Assembly (NCBI RefSeq): GCF_000233955.1
Contig: NZ_JH376604.1
Coordinates: 1 to 64,000, forward strand
Length of the DNA stretch: 64,000 nt
Direction of reading: 5' to 3'
Source of the DNA: Paraprevotella clara YIT 11840
GTDB lineage: Bacteria > Bacteroidota > Bacteroidia > Bacteroidales > Bacteroidaceae
Shown here piece by piece: positions 33,447 to 42,281 of the stretch. How positions within the stretch are numbered: the stretch's first letter is position 1; every line of letters starts with the position of its first letter. The translations under genes were made by a program, and so were the position numbers. The notes under the pieces are model-generated. The model was not told the DNA's origin, ran no database searches, and worked only from the letters and a program-made list of their open reading frames with translations.

Positions 33447-34067
33447 ATGAGAAGGTTAAGTGCTTGCATGGTGTTGCTGTTTTACTTTTCATTAGGTTAT
33501 GCCGGTGATTATGGTAAAATCGTAAAGTATGATGTCCTTTACAGCGGGGATAGCGTTTGTTGGAAGATAGGGCCTTTTAAAACTTACATGGCGGAGTTTT
33601 TGAAGGATGTCCCCCGGTATACGTATGAATGGGAGGTTCGGCAGTACCAGATGGATTATTATGGAGCGAGGATATTGGAGCCGGAGTTTTGGCCTTCGGG
33701 GATGCGATATAACCGATATGTAAGGGCAGATTATGACGTGTTGACCAACTTCTTTGTGCAGTTGTTGACTTATGAGGAACGAGAGGCCTTGTTGGCACAC
33801 AAAGGGAAGTTGTGGTTTGATTGTGCCGTAGACTGCAATGGACGTGTGTGCCTGGTGCCTTATATTTACGTGTCTCCTTCTTTGTGGGAGTATTTCCCGG
33901 CAGAGCGCTTGTATGTACTGATCCGGCATATCAAGAACAACGCGCAGTTCACCCTGCCTCCTTCGTCCATGACTTTTGGCTGCATGTTTGTGACGGCGGG
34001 ACTTTCTCTGTTGAGGCCTAATTACCTTTCGGGTGTGTTATATGAAAAAGTTTACGAATATGATTAG
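33447..34067 (+). CDS. Secreted protein of duplicated pair, type A (copy 1)
   Basis: A 206-residue protein with a signal peptide (MRRLSACMVLLFYFSLGYAG). The mature part has YSGDSVCWK near the start, LTYEEREALLAHKGKLWFD in the middle, then CNGRVCLVPYIYV and PAERLYVLIRHIKNN. The V-D-x-x-G-R-V plus following helix weakly resembles a TonB C-terminal-type fold. A paralog (type A copy 2) lies at 34672-35271 with the same landmarks. Function unknown; location in the export cluster suggests an envelope or immunity role, which is inference. Confidence 0.65.
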   Translation: MRRLSACMVLLFYFSLGYAGDYGKIVKYDVLYSGDSVCWKIGPFKTYMAEFLKDVPRYTYEWEVRQYQMDYYGARILEPEFWPSGMRYNRYVRADYDVLTNFFVQLLTYEEREALLAHKGKLWFDCAVDCNGRVCLVPYIYVSPSLWEYFPAERLYVLIRHIKNNAQFTLPPSSMTFGCMFVTAGLSLLRPNYLSGVLYEKVYEYD

Positions 34068-34653
34068 AGTGTTTTTGTTGTGCCTGTGCCTTTCAGTCTT
34101 TAAGGCTTACGGCCAAGATGTGCGGATATTAAAAAGTGTCCCCTTGCCGGAAGGGGATACGGTCGTATGGGGTCGTGACAGTTTGTGGGGAAACTACGTC
34201 TATTTCCAAAAAGAGTATGAAAGGTATGTGGAGTTTTTCCATTACCGTGATACGGCCAAGACGGATGACGAGTCCGTATGGCTGATGTACCAAAGCCTTC
34301 GTAAGCCTGGGTTAAGAGAGGTTCAGAAAAAGTTGGGTGACCTTTTGATAGGTTGCATGGCGACAATGGCTGCACCGGATACGATAGAAATCCAGAATGT
34401 GTCTTTTATGCTTGATAAAGAGGGCAGGATTGCTGTAGTAGGCCGGATGTACGTGTCAGATAATCCTAAAATGTTAAAAATGCCTGTCGAAGTATTCTCG
34501 GCCATTTCCCGCCGCATGAAAACGGAGATAAAGTATCCCTCCTTGCCGGGCAAGGATTATTATCCGTGGGGAATAAGTATAGAACTTATAGACGTGAATA
34601 TCGGTCATTATACATTTCCATGGATTTCGGATATTTCGGCGACTGTTTATTAG
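34042..34653 (+). CDS. Secreted protein of duplicated pair, type B (copy 1)
   Basis: A 203-residue protein with a signal peptide (MKKFTNMIRVFLLCLCLSVF, cleavage near KAYG). Landmarks are EGDTVVWGRD, VYFQKEYERYVEFFHY, SFMLDKEGRIAVVGRMYV and DYYPWGISIE. The B family shares the strand-G-R-strand-helix pattern with type A and is probably a distant relative. ATG 34042 gives a 26-nt overlap with the A gene, exactly the overlap seen in the second A-B pair, which supports this start. Confidence 0.65.
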   Translation: MKKFTNMIRVFLLCLCLSVFKAYGQDVRILKSVPLPEGDTVVWGRDSLWGNYVYFQKEYERYVEFFHYRDTAKTDDESVWLMYQSLRKPGLREVQKKLGDLLIGCMATMAAPDTIEIQNVSFMLDKEGRIAVVGRMYVSDNPKMLKMPVEVFSAISRRMKTEIKYPSLPGKDYYPWGISIELIDVNIGHYTFPWISDISATVY

Positions 34654-34671
34654 GCGATATTGATGATGTCC

Positions 34672-35271
34672 ATGAAAGTAGTGTGTATTTTGTTGGCGGT
34701 GTGCTGGATGGTGTGTATCCATCCGGCCTCCGGCCAAATATTGGGAGAAGGTTATGAAATCCTTTCCAATGGGGACACTGTCTGTTGGAAAAATGGAAGA
34801 TGTGATACATTGTTCTTTTTAAATGATATTCCCCGATATAAGTTGGAAAAAGTGAGGCAGAATGAAAAGGATTACAATGAAGGCGCGGTTTCCATATACT
34901 GGGGGTACACAACACTGTTTGATGCTTACGTGAAAAAGTATCATGCCACCTTGACAAATTTTTGTTACCAAATGCTGACGTATGAGGAACGCATGGCATT
35001 GGTAAACAGTGGCGGTGAGTTTTTCTTTCATTGTGCGGTAGATTCCAATGGACGTGTGGTATTGATACCTTTTTTTGCGATGCCACATGAAGTGAGGAGG
35101 GTATTCACGGCAGAACGTTTGTATGACTTTTCTCGTCATATAAAAAATATCTGTCAATATCCGCTGCCTCCGGCCTCCATGACGATGGGTTGCATGTTTT
35201 TGTTCGTTGATTTGACATCTTATTTTTCTGAGGAAGGAGTATTTTATGAAAGGTCTTGTGGTTATTATTAA
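34672..35271 (+). CDS. Secreted protein of duplicated pair, type A (copy 2)
   Basis: A 199-residue paralog of the 33447-34067 product with signal peptide MKVVCILLAVCWMVCIHPASG. Shared landmarks: SNGDTVCWKNG, QMLTYEERMALVNSGGEFFF, SNGRVVLIPF, AERLYDFSRHIKN and PLPPASMTMGCMF (PLPPSSMTFGCMF-like in copy 1). Several ATGs are in frame; 34672 is chosen because it begins the signal peptide. Function unknown. Confidence 0.65.
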   Translation: MKVVCILLAVCWMVCIHPASGQILGEGYEILSNGDTVCWKNGRCDTLFFLNDIPRYKLEKVRQNEKDYNEGAVSIYWGYTTLFDAYVKKYHATLTNFCYQMLTYEERMALVNSGGEFFFHCAVDSNGRVVLIPFFAMPHEVRRVFTAERLYDFSRHIKNICQYPLPPASMTMGCMFLFVDLTSYFSEEGVFYERSCGYY

Positions 35272-35869
35272 GTCGTTTATGTTTGTGGCGTGTTTCCTTC
35301 CCCTTCCCCTTTCCCTTTATGGCCAGGCTGAGCGGGAATTCAAGCGCGAGGTTTTGTCTAATGGAGATACGGCGGTTTGGACGCATGCGAAATGGAGGGG
35401 GAAGATTCCTATGTTTCGTGTCTATTTCCAAAAAGAGCATGAAAGTTATGTCTGCCAGTATAAATACAAAGATACGGTTCGGGCTCGTGATTTGGATGTT
35501 GATTTGTGGCGTACTTATCATAGTCTTTCCAATCCGTATATATGGAAATCCCACAAAGAACTGGGGGATTTTCTGGTAGAGAATATTGGTGCCTTGGGAA
35601 AAGAATTCCGGTTACCGCTTTTCGTTGTGTTCATGCTGGATGGCGATGGTAGGATTGTGTCCGTGGATCATTTTTCTTTTTTAGACTCCCTGAGTGAAAA
35701 GATTCCGGCCGAGTACCTGTCTGATGTGTCGTGTCGCATGAAAAAGGAAATCAAATATCCACGGATGTATGGAAAAAGGTATTATCCATGGGGGATAAAA
35801 ATCTTGAAGGAAGACATGGGGCGTGGCCACTATGAGTTTCAATATATTCCATTTAATTTCTTGCACTGA
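35246..35869 (+). CDS. Secreted protein of duplicated pair, type B (copy 2)
   Basis: A 207-residue paralog of the 34042-34653 product with signal peptide MKGLVVIIKSFMFVACFLPL, cleavage near LYGQA. Shared landmarks: LSNGDTAVW, VYFQKEHESYVCQYKYKDT, FMLDGDGRIVSVDHFSF and KRYYPWGIKIL. It overlaps its A partner by 26 nt and ends in TGATG overlapping the next start. Function unknown. Confidence 0.65.
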   Translation: MKGLVVIIKSFMFVACFLPLPLSLYGQAEREFKREVLSNGDTAVWTHAKWRGKIPMFRVYFQKEHESYVCQYKYKDTVRARDLDVDLWRTYHSLSNPYIWKSHKELGDFLVENIGALGKEFRLPLFVVFMLDGDGRIVSVDHFSFLDSLSEKIPAEYLSDVSCRMKKEIKYPRMYGKRYYPWGIKILKEDMGRGHYEFQYIPFNFLH

Positions 35870-36720
35870 TGATGAAAAAAATCTATATAATATTATTGAT
35901 ATTTGTTCTATATTCAGTAGATTATGTTCGTAGTATAAATGTAACTGATGAAAATCAACATTGTAATACTGAATCAGTAGAGCAACGGATTTTATCTTTT
36001 TATAGTTTATATATGCGAGAAATGGAGGACTTGATGGCTTTGGAAAAAGAATATTTAACTAAGAATATGAGGGATAAATGTATACGTGTGTCTTCAGTTA
36101 ATGATATAAATGTTTTTCTTCGTGCTCAGGATTATACGGATTATGCATTGCAAACATTATCGTGTAGGCATTTGGAAGGATTATGGTATGAAATCTCTTA
36201 CAGATTTTATGAGCATTCGGAGATTGTAAGAATTCCGCTTCGGTTAGACAATCTTTCGAGGGAACCTCGTATTACCTATGTGGTTCCTTTATGGGGAGGA
36301 CAAGAGTATGGAGATTCTCTTTTTCAAGTAACTCCAGTAAGGATCGAAGATGATGAACCAGACTCTTTTCTTCGGACTTTTTATCAGGTGTATACAAACT
36401 TATATGTGATTATGCCGGATACTTTAGATATAGGATTGTCTCATTTACGTGAAATGTATTGTACTTCTGATTTTAAAATGCAATATGATTCTTTGAAACA
36501 ATATTATAAGGAATATGATGGGATATTGACGTATGACGCCTTGGTAGATAACTCGGACTTTGATGCTTTTTGGAAATCATCATTGGGGGGTGAAAGAAAA
36601 GATTCGTTGCAATACCAAGTTTCATATAGAATAGATAAGTCTTGGGAGAAATCATTTTTGGTATACCTGAAAAAAGAAGGAGGAGGTTATAAAATAGATA
36701 GGATTGTGGATGACTTCTAA
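35869..36720 (+). CDS. Secreted hypothetical protein, possibly DUF3828-like
   Basis: A 283-residue protein with a signal peptide (MMKKIYIILLIFVLYSVDYV). It has two similar halves: RILSFYSLYMREMEDLM...TYVVPLWGGQ...RIPLRL and LSHLREMYCTSDFKMQYDS...VDDF, each a helix pair followed by strands, as in DUF3828-type proteins. It is translationally coupled to the B2 gene (TGATG). The gene is AT-richer than its upstream neighbours. Role unknown. Confidence 0.55.
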   Translation: MMKKIYIILLIFVLYSVDYVRSINVTDENQHCNTESVEQRILSFYSLYMREMEDLMALEKEYLTKNMRDKCIRVSSVNDINVFLRAQDYTDYALQTLSCRHLEGLWYEISYRFYEHSEIVRIPLRLDNLSREPRITYVVPLWGGQEYGDSLFQVTPVRIEDDEPDSFLRTFYQVYTNLYVIMPDTLDIGLSHLREMYCTSDFKMQYDSLKQYYKEYDGILTYDALVDNSDFDAFWKSSLGGERKDSLQYQVSYRIDKSWEKSFLVYLKKEGGGYKIDRIVDDF

Positions 36721-36728
36721 TAATTTTG
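36721..36728 (+). promoter_or_regulatory. Candidate -7 box before the GT14 gene
   Basis: TAATTTTG matches TAnnTTTG and begins right after the stop of the preceding gene, about 50 nt upstream of the GT14 ATG. No clear -33 element at the right distance, so it may be a weak internal promoter. Confidence 0.35.
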
Positions 36729-36777
36729 TTAAAAGGAAAGAGCGAATGTTTATAGGTTTTTAAAAGAACATGTCACC

Positions 36778-38256
36778 ATGAAACACGCTGTGCTTATTTT
36801 GGCTCATAAGAATTATCCTTTGTTGTGTAGACTTATACGATATTTTGCAAAGGATTGCGAAGTGTTCGTCCACGTGGATAAGAAAAGTAAGTTCACAAAG
36901 GATGAGATAGGGCAATTGTATGAATATGATTCGGTGAAAGCAGTAGTTCAGAAGTATGATGTGCACTGGGGAGGATTCAGCATGCTGAAGGTGGAACTGT
37001 ACCTGCTTCGGTTGGCGATGAAGCAATCTGATGCTGCATATTTTCATTTGATCAGTGGTCAGGATTATCCTGTGAAGCCTTTGCCTTTATTTCTTGCTTT
37101 TTTTGAAAAGAATAAAGGAAAGATTTATCTGGATTATAAACATATTCCTTTTGTGGGGCGCGATTATAACGGGTTTTATCGTTTCCAGTATTACATGCCT
37201 TATGATTATATAGACGGTAGGTCACCTAAAGGAAAGCGAATCATTTATAAATTTTACGTATGGCATAAGAGGTTGCATATTAAAAGACGGATCCCAGACC
37301 AGTTTTATCATTTATATGGTGGTTCACAGTGGTTCTCTATTACCCGTGAGGCAGCCGACGTGTTAGTGGGTTATACCCGTAAACATCCGGCTTTTTACCG
37401 TCGGATGAGATTTACTTTTGCTCCGGAAGAGAGCTATGTGACGACTGTTTTGGTGAACAAAATGCCTGGGAACCTAATTGTCAACAATAATCTGAGATAT
37501 GTGAGATGGATGTGCGAGAACGGTAATAATCCGTCTAATCTGGGGAAGGAACATTTTGAAGGAGTGGTGAAAAGTACTGCCTTTTTTGCCCGTAAAATGG
37601 AGTCTCCTTATTATGAACCGCTGACAATGTGGATTGATCGGTATTTATTGTCAGACCATGGCATACGTTTCTTGGAAAATGGGGTATGGGTATACCGTTC
37701 GCTTAATATGTTTCGTTATGATGCTTCTTTGGCAAAAACAATGGTTTTATTTTGTCGGTTGGCAGGGGTGGTGAATGTTGTGGATGCCGGATGTGGGTGT
37801 GGAATGTACGTGGCTGCATTGCGGAAAAATGACATCCCTGTGGTTGGATTTGACGGAAACCCTTATACTCAAGAACTTGTAACTTCTCTTTATCCTATGG
37901 GATTACCTTGTACTGTTGCTGATTTGACAGATGAATTGGAAACAGATGGTACTCCGTTTGATTTGGCTGTATGCTTGGATGTACTGCCATATATAAATCG
38001 GGAACATGAAAATCAGGTTTTGGCAAATTTGGTTGGATTGACGAAAAGGTATATTTTACTATCCTGGCCTGCTGTCGGGGCAGGAACTTTAGGGTATGTG
38101 AGTCTGCGTCCGGCAGAATATGTTGTAAGAAGGTTGGAAGAATTCGGTTACAAAAAAAGTGACGGATGGACTGATTATTTCTGCTCTTCGGCTTCTTTGC
38201 CGGATTATAAGACCTCTTTGTTTTTATTTGAGAAAACAGGAACCGACCTTAAATAA
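36778..38256 (+). CDS. GT14 (core-2/I-branching, xylosyltransferase family) glycosyltransferase fused to a methyltransferase-like domain
   Basis: A 492-residue protein. Residues 1-280 match the GT14/Branch family: EVFVHVDKKSKF, YDVHWGGFSMLKVEL, AAYFHLISGQDYPVKPL, YGGSQWFSITREAADVL and FAPEESYVTTVL. GT14 includes GlcNAc-transferases and animal peptide O-xylosyltransferase. Residues about 325-490 form a SAM-binding-like domain (VVDAGCGCGMYVAAL, CLDVLPYINREHE). Beside UDP-xylose synthase and GSG-repeat substrates, xylosylation of exported proteins is a reasonable inference. Alternatives are another sugar donor or a polysaccharide acceptor. The methyltransferase-like part could cap the glycan. 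Confidence 0.8.
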   Translation: MKHAVLILAHKNYPLLCRLIRYFAKDCEVFVHVDKKSKFTKDEIGQLYEYDSVKAVVQKYDVHWGGFSMLKVELYLLRLAMKQSDAAYFHLISGQDYPVKPLPLFLAFFEKNKGKIYLDYKHIPFVGRDYNGFYRFQYYMPYDYIDGRSPKGKRIIYKFYVWHKRLHIKRRIPDQFYHLYGGSQWFSITREAADVLVGYTRKHPAFYRRMRFTFAPEESYVTTVLVNKMPGNLIVNNNLRYVRWMCENGNNPSNLGKEHFEGVVKSTAFFARKMESPYYEPLTMWIDRYLLSDHGIRFLENGVWVYRSLNMFRYDASLAKTMVLFCRLAGVVNVVDAGCGCGMYVAALRKNDIPVVGFDGNPYTQELVTSLYPMGLPCTVADLTDELETDGTPFDLAVCLDVLPYINREHENQVLANLVGLTKRYILLSWPAVGAGTLGYVSLRPAEYVVRRLEEFGYKKSDGWTDYFCSSASLPDYKTSLFLFEKTGTDLK

Positions 38257-38277
38257 CATTCTGTAAAAAGAACCTTA

Positions 38278-39735
38278 ATGAAAAGCTTCTGGATTATATT
38301 ACTTTTATACTTCCCTTGCCCTTTGTTGAGGGCAGATCGCCCCATTACATTGGAAATGGCGATAAATGAATTGGCACTGAAAAGTACCTCTGTACAGGTA
38401 GAATTACTACGTTTGAAAAATGAATTACTTACTTTTGATAACTATAAGAAAGAATTTCTCCCGGCTTTGCAGTTGACGACCCGGTTGGTTGAATTTAATC
38501 ATTCTTTGAAGCTTCTGCAAAATGCGTTGGATGGAAACTATCTTAATGTAGAAGATTATTCTACGAGTAGCAGTGTAGGGATGACTATACAACAAAAAAT
38601 ATTTCATACAGGAGGAACTTTTGCATTAAACAGTAGCGTGAGTGTTTTGCGAGAACATTCCGACAATCGTAATAATTTCACAACAACTCCTTTTTATGTC
38701 AGTTACAGCCAATCGTTTTGGGGTGGGCGTAAGCAAAACATCATGGAACGAAGCCTTTATCGTTTAAGGTATGATTTGGCATTGAAAAATTATTGTACGT
38801 CGGTTTCTTCAATACAGCAGAAAGTCTTAGTCTTATATTTGGAGGCATTTCTGAGTAAATTAGAGCAAGAACAGCTTCGTGAGGACATTCAAATCAATGA
38901 TACTTTGTTGCAGATAGCCGAACTGAAACTAAAAGAAGGTTATATTACGGAATATGATTACAACCAAATTGAATTACAAGGCTTGCACATTAATTATGCT
39001 TATGAGAATGCGTTACGAATATTTCGCGAGAATTTGCGGAAATTATCTGCCGAGTTGGGAATTGACGAACAGATAAGCATTCAGTATCCGGATAAAGATA
39101 TATTGCCTGGCTTTTTAAATGAAGACGTGGTCATTCGGTACATCGAAAGAAATAATCCTCAGAGATTGGCTTGGGATATGCAACGTAAACAGGCTGAGTA
39201 TGATTTGTTCCAAGCTCAGGCAGAAACGAGGTTTAACGGGACTATTTCTGTGAATTATGGGTTGAACCAGTATGCTGAGGATTTCTTTACAGCCTATAGG
39301 CATCCAAATTCTCAACAGAATATAAGTGTAGGGTTGTCAATTCCTGTATTTCAGTGGGGGATTAATAGGAATAAGCGAAAGATAGCCCGCAATGAATATG
39401 AGGCTACCTTATTAGAAATAGAAAAGTCGGAACTGGATTTTTTAAGTAATCAGAAAGAACAGATCAATAATTATAATTATGCTGTGCATACTTACGATTT
39501 GATGGAAAGGGGATATGAACTGGCTTGCAGGCAGTATCAGTTGGCGGTACAGAAATTTGCATTAGGCAAGATTTCCGTATACGAATTGACTTCAACGAGG
39601 CAAGAACAATATACGGCTATGCAAGACTATTATACAGCTATGGAGAGTCTGTATGTAAATTACTATAATTTACGTCATTTGTCGCTTTATGACTTTGTAC
39701 GTAAACAATCTTTAGAGGAGTTGTTGGTGCCATGA
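38278..39735 (+). CDS. TolC-family outer membrane efflux protein
   Basis: A 485-residue protein with signal peptide MKSFWIILLLYFPCPLLRA. It has the two-repeat helical hairpin layout of TolC: LTLEMAINELALKS-like start, SVGMTIQQKIFHTGGTFAL strands, then a long second hairpin (LLQIAELKLKEGYITEYDYNQ) repeated near the end (YQLAVQKFALGKISVYEL). It should form the outer membrane exit for the HlyD-like and ABC proteins of this cluster. Stop and next start overlap (ATGA). Confidence 0.85.
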   Translation: MKSFWIILLLYFPCPLLRADRPITLEMAINELALKSTSVQVELLRLKNELLTFDNYKKEFLPALQLTTRLVEFNHSLKLLQNALDGNYLNVEDYSTSSSVGMTIQQKIFHTGGTFALNSSVSVLREHSDNRNNFTTTPFYVSYSQSFWGGRKQNIMERSLYRLRYDLALKNYCTSVSSIQQKVLVLYLEAFLSKLEQEQLREDIQINDTLLQIAELKLKEGYITEYDYNQIELQGLHINYAYENALRIFRENLRKLSAELGIDEQISIQYPDKDILPGFLNEDVVIRYIERNNPQRLAWDMQRKQAEYDLFQAQAETRFNGTISVNYGLNQYAEDFFTAYRHPNSQQNISVGLSIPVFQWGINRNKRKIARNEYEATLLEIEKSELDFLSNQKEQINNYNYAVHTYDLMERGYELACRQYQLAVQKFALGKISVYELTSTRQEQYTAMQDYYTAMESLYVNYYNLRHLSLYDFVRKQSLEELLVP

Positions 39736-40733
39736 AAGAGGATATGGAAAGAGTAAGAATGGTAATCAGGCATTTTGCTGATTATGTATTGTTGGATAGT
39801 TGTGCTTATCAATCTGCTGGTTTTTATAACGGGCAAGCTGGAGTTGCACTGGCTTTGTTTGAATCTGCCCGTATGTTGGATGATTCTTTTTTGGAGGAAC
39901 AGGCTTTTAATTTGTTTCAGAAATCGCTTTTAAGTCAAGATGCAGATATGGGCTTTCAAGAAGGATGGGCGGGGATAGGTTTTGTGTTGGCTTATTTGTC
40001 ACATTACCGTTTTATTGATACAGATCTTGATGAGTTGTTTAAAAAACGGATCTACCAGATCTGTGGCTATATTGAAGATGGGATTAACAAGCATAGATAT
40101 ATGGTGCAGGACATAGCATTAGGTTTTTTTATGAATTTCCTTACGAAACAGTGTGGTTGGGAAGAAATGGAAAGTCTAAGGTATGGGTTTTATAAGAGTG
40201 TTGAAAGTCAAATCCTTTGTGCTTTAGAGGCATACGAAATGAAACCCAATCAAAATTTTAGGATGTCATTTCCTGATTTGTTTGTTACTTATTTGGAGTT
40301 GTCACGATTTGATGGTTTTTATGAACGGGAAAATATTATAGAGATGTATGGAAGGATTAGTGGTAAGCATTCTGCTATCCATTCTTTTTATATAGAACAA
40401 ACAGGTGGTTGGAATGGAAAAAATAAACGCCGGACTTTATATGAATGGCCTATGCTTTTGCGGGGGCTGCCGTTAAAACACTTTATGAATGTGCTACATT
40501 TACTTTTAATAGATAAGGTGCATAACATTGAAGTAAGTAAGTGGATTGCAGAAAGGTTGATAAATCAGCCTTTGGATGAGATAGAAAAGGAACTTTTATC
40601 TCATTTGCATCCTAAGATGCTGTTGTCTGGATATGGTGACGGGGTTTCGCGATTTTTGTTGTTATTATGTCAACTTATGGGAGAATGTGATAAGATGGAC
40701 ATGGGGCGGATGAATTGTTTATTTAAACCATGA
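39732..40733 (+). CDS. LanC-like protein lacking the zinc ligands
   Basis: A 333-residue helical protein. SAGFYNGQAGVALALFESARM and QEGWAGIGFVLAYLSHY are G-x-x-G turns of the LanC-like alpha/alpha toroid. The Cys, Cys and His that bind zinc in LanC cyclases (WCxG and CHG blocks) are not found, so thioether cyclisation is unlikely. No lanthipeptide dehydratase is nearby. It may bind or present the GG-leader substrates, or act on their sugars. It is coupled to the TolC gene by an ATGA overlap. Confidence 0.65.
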   Translation: MKEDMERVRMVIRHFADYVLLDSCAYQSAGFYNGQAGVALALFESARMLDDSFLEEQAFNLFQKSLLSQDADMGFQEGWAGIGFVLAYLSHYRFIDTDLDELFKKRIYQICGYIEDGINKHRYMVQDIALGFFMNFLTKQCGWEEMESLRYGFYKSVESQILCALEAYEMKPNQNFRMSFPDLFVTYLELSRFDGFYERENIIEMYGRISGKHSAIHSFYIEQTGGWNGKNKRRTLYEWPMLLRGLPLKHFMNVLHLLLIDKVHNIEVSKWIAERLINQPLDEIEKELLSHLHPKMLLSGYGDGVSRFLLLLCQLMGECDKMDMGRMNCLFKP

Positions 40734-40734
40734 A

Positions 40735-41991
40735 ATGAAAATGAAAAATGTTAATTTATTTTTGATGGATATGATCAATGTGGGGGCTATGAATGGAGTT
40801 ACCCGATATTTGAATATATTAGCCGGATTGTTGTCTCAAAAAAATATTTATCATGTAACTTGGATAAGATTTACATGGGATAGAAAATTGTTAGGAATCA
40901 AACGAATTGTATGTGACGGCTATGTGCAAATAATAATTCCGCTTCCACATGATATGAATCGGTTGTTAGGGAATCCCCATTGCATGCGAGATTATAATAA
41001 AGTGGTATTTCATTTGTTAAAAGAGGATTTTGAAAAAGGTGGAATTTGTATTCTACATTTACATACGCTGAATTTGATAGATTTGGCTATGTATATAAAA
41101 CAAAGGGTTCCATGTAAAATCATTACGCATTTGCATTGCATTCCATGGAAGGGGTTGTACAATACGGATAAAGAACGTTTCAATGATTTGTATCAAAAAT
41201 ACTATCTCGGTAAGGGGGATGTCCGGATGTCGGACTTTATATCTAAACGATACGAATTGCAGTCGTATCTCTTTTCGGACGCTGTGGTTTGTGTGACAGC
41301 GTGTGCAAAAGATTTTATATTACGTTTTTGTGTTGTCCCTTCTTCTCGTATACGAGTGATTTATAATGGAATGAAAGACGAATGTAAAGAGAGAAATATA
41401 AGAAGGAAAAAGGTGGATTTTCCTGTGAAATGTCTTTATGTAGGCAATATGAACGAAAGTAAGGGATTGCATCTGATATTGAAAGCGCTGAATCTCGTTC
41501 GGGAAAAGTATCCGGTTATTTTGACTGTTGCAGGACAATGCTCTCAGAAGCAGAGGGAAAAATGGCAAGAAGAGTATCCGAATTTGTTCTTGAAGTTTAC
41601 AGGGTTGATTCCTTTTGAGGAATTGAAACAATGTTATATAGACAATGAGATAGGCATAATTGCTTCTTTACAAGAACAATGTAGTTACGTGGCTTTGGAA
41701 ATGATGATGTTTGGACTGCCCGTCGTCACTACGAATGTGGACGGGTTAGATGAACTTTTCGTTCAAAACGAGAATGCTCTTAAGGTTCCCACTTGTTATG
41801 ATGAGAATGTCGGACTTACAGTGAATTTGGAACAGTTAAGCACTGCTATTTTAGAACTTATTGAGAAGAAAAACTTACGTGAACGGATAGGACATAATGC
41901 AAGGCATACTTTCATTGACAGATTTACGGAAACACGGATGGTGGAAGAAACGCATAATTTGTATCAGGCAGTACTACAGAATGATTTATAA
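40735..41991 (+). CDS. Glycosyltransferase family 4 (GT1/GT4-like)
   Basis: A 418-residue GT-B protein. The C-terminal half has CLYVGNMNESKGLHLILKAL, VAGQCSQ, FTGLIPFEELKQCY and the E-x7-E type motif ASLQEQCSYVALEMMMFG followed by PVVTTNVDG. The N-terminal part has HLHTLNLIDLAMYI and ITHLHCIPWKG. It should transfer a sugar from a nucleotide donor in the cytoplasm. Two nt after the LanC-like gene; likely part of glycan assembly on the exported substrates. Confidence 0.85.
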   Translation: MKMKNVNLFLMDMINVGAMNGVTRYLNILAGLLSQKNIYHVTWIRFTWDRKLLGIKRIVCDGYVQIIIPLPHDMNRLLGNPHCMRDYNKVVFHLLKEDFEKGGICILHLHTLNLIDLAMYIKQRVPCKIITHLHCIPWKGLYNTDKERFNDLYQKYYLGKGDVRMSDFISKRYELQSYLFSDAVVCVTACAKDFILRFCVVPSSRIRVIYNGMKDECKERNIRRKKVDFPVKCLYVGNMNESKGLHLILKALNLVREKYPVILTVAGQCSQKQREKWQEEYPNLFLKFTGLIPFEELKQCYIDNEIGIIASLQEQCSYVALEMMMFGLPVVTTNVDGLDELFVQNENALKVPTCYDENVGLTVNLEQLSTAILELIEKKNLRERIGHNARHTFIDRFTETRMVEETHNLYQAVLQNDL

Positions 41992-42013
41992 AATGTAAAC
42001 TAAAAACGAATTC

Positions 42014-42280
42014 ATGAAAAAGTTGACATTGAAAGATTTACAGTCATTGGCGCATGTAATGGCACATGTGAGCGAAATGGAACAACGTTGTTTTGTTGGT
42101 GGCGGTACTGATGGTAACTATATAGTATTAGGAGAAGTTGCTCATAGGAATATTCCGATTACTGTAAAGATGCCTGTTGGTACATTTGACACATCGCAGA
42201 AATTGCTTATGCTCATACCCGGTTGGGGGATTGCGATATCTTACGTTATAGGGGTTACTGATACAATGATTGGTTACTGA
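42014..42280 (+). CDS. GG-leader export substrate 2 (small, hydrophobic)
   Basis: An 88-residue protein with the cluster leader, [20 protein letters not shown], and VGGG at residues 28-31. The mature part of about 58 residues ends in a hydrophobic segment (LLMLIPGWGIAISYVIG). It has the size and form of a small bacteriocin or pore-forming peptide. The next gene (142-aa membrane protein, 1 nt downstream) has the position expected of an immunity protein. No HExxH or repeat is present. Confidence 0.7.
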   Translation: MKKLTLKDLQSLAHVMAHVSEMEQRCFVGGGTDGNYIVLGEVAHRNIPITVKMPVGTFDTSQKLLMLIPGWGIAISYVIGVTDTMIGY

Positions 42281-42281
42281 T

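Noticed and set aside
39732-40733. Lanthipeptide biosynthesis as the function of the cluster
   Set aside because: LanC-like proteins lack the zinc ligands, no dehydratase is present, and the substrates are not Ser/Thr/Cys-rich core peptides of normal size.
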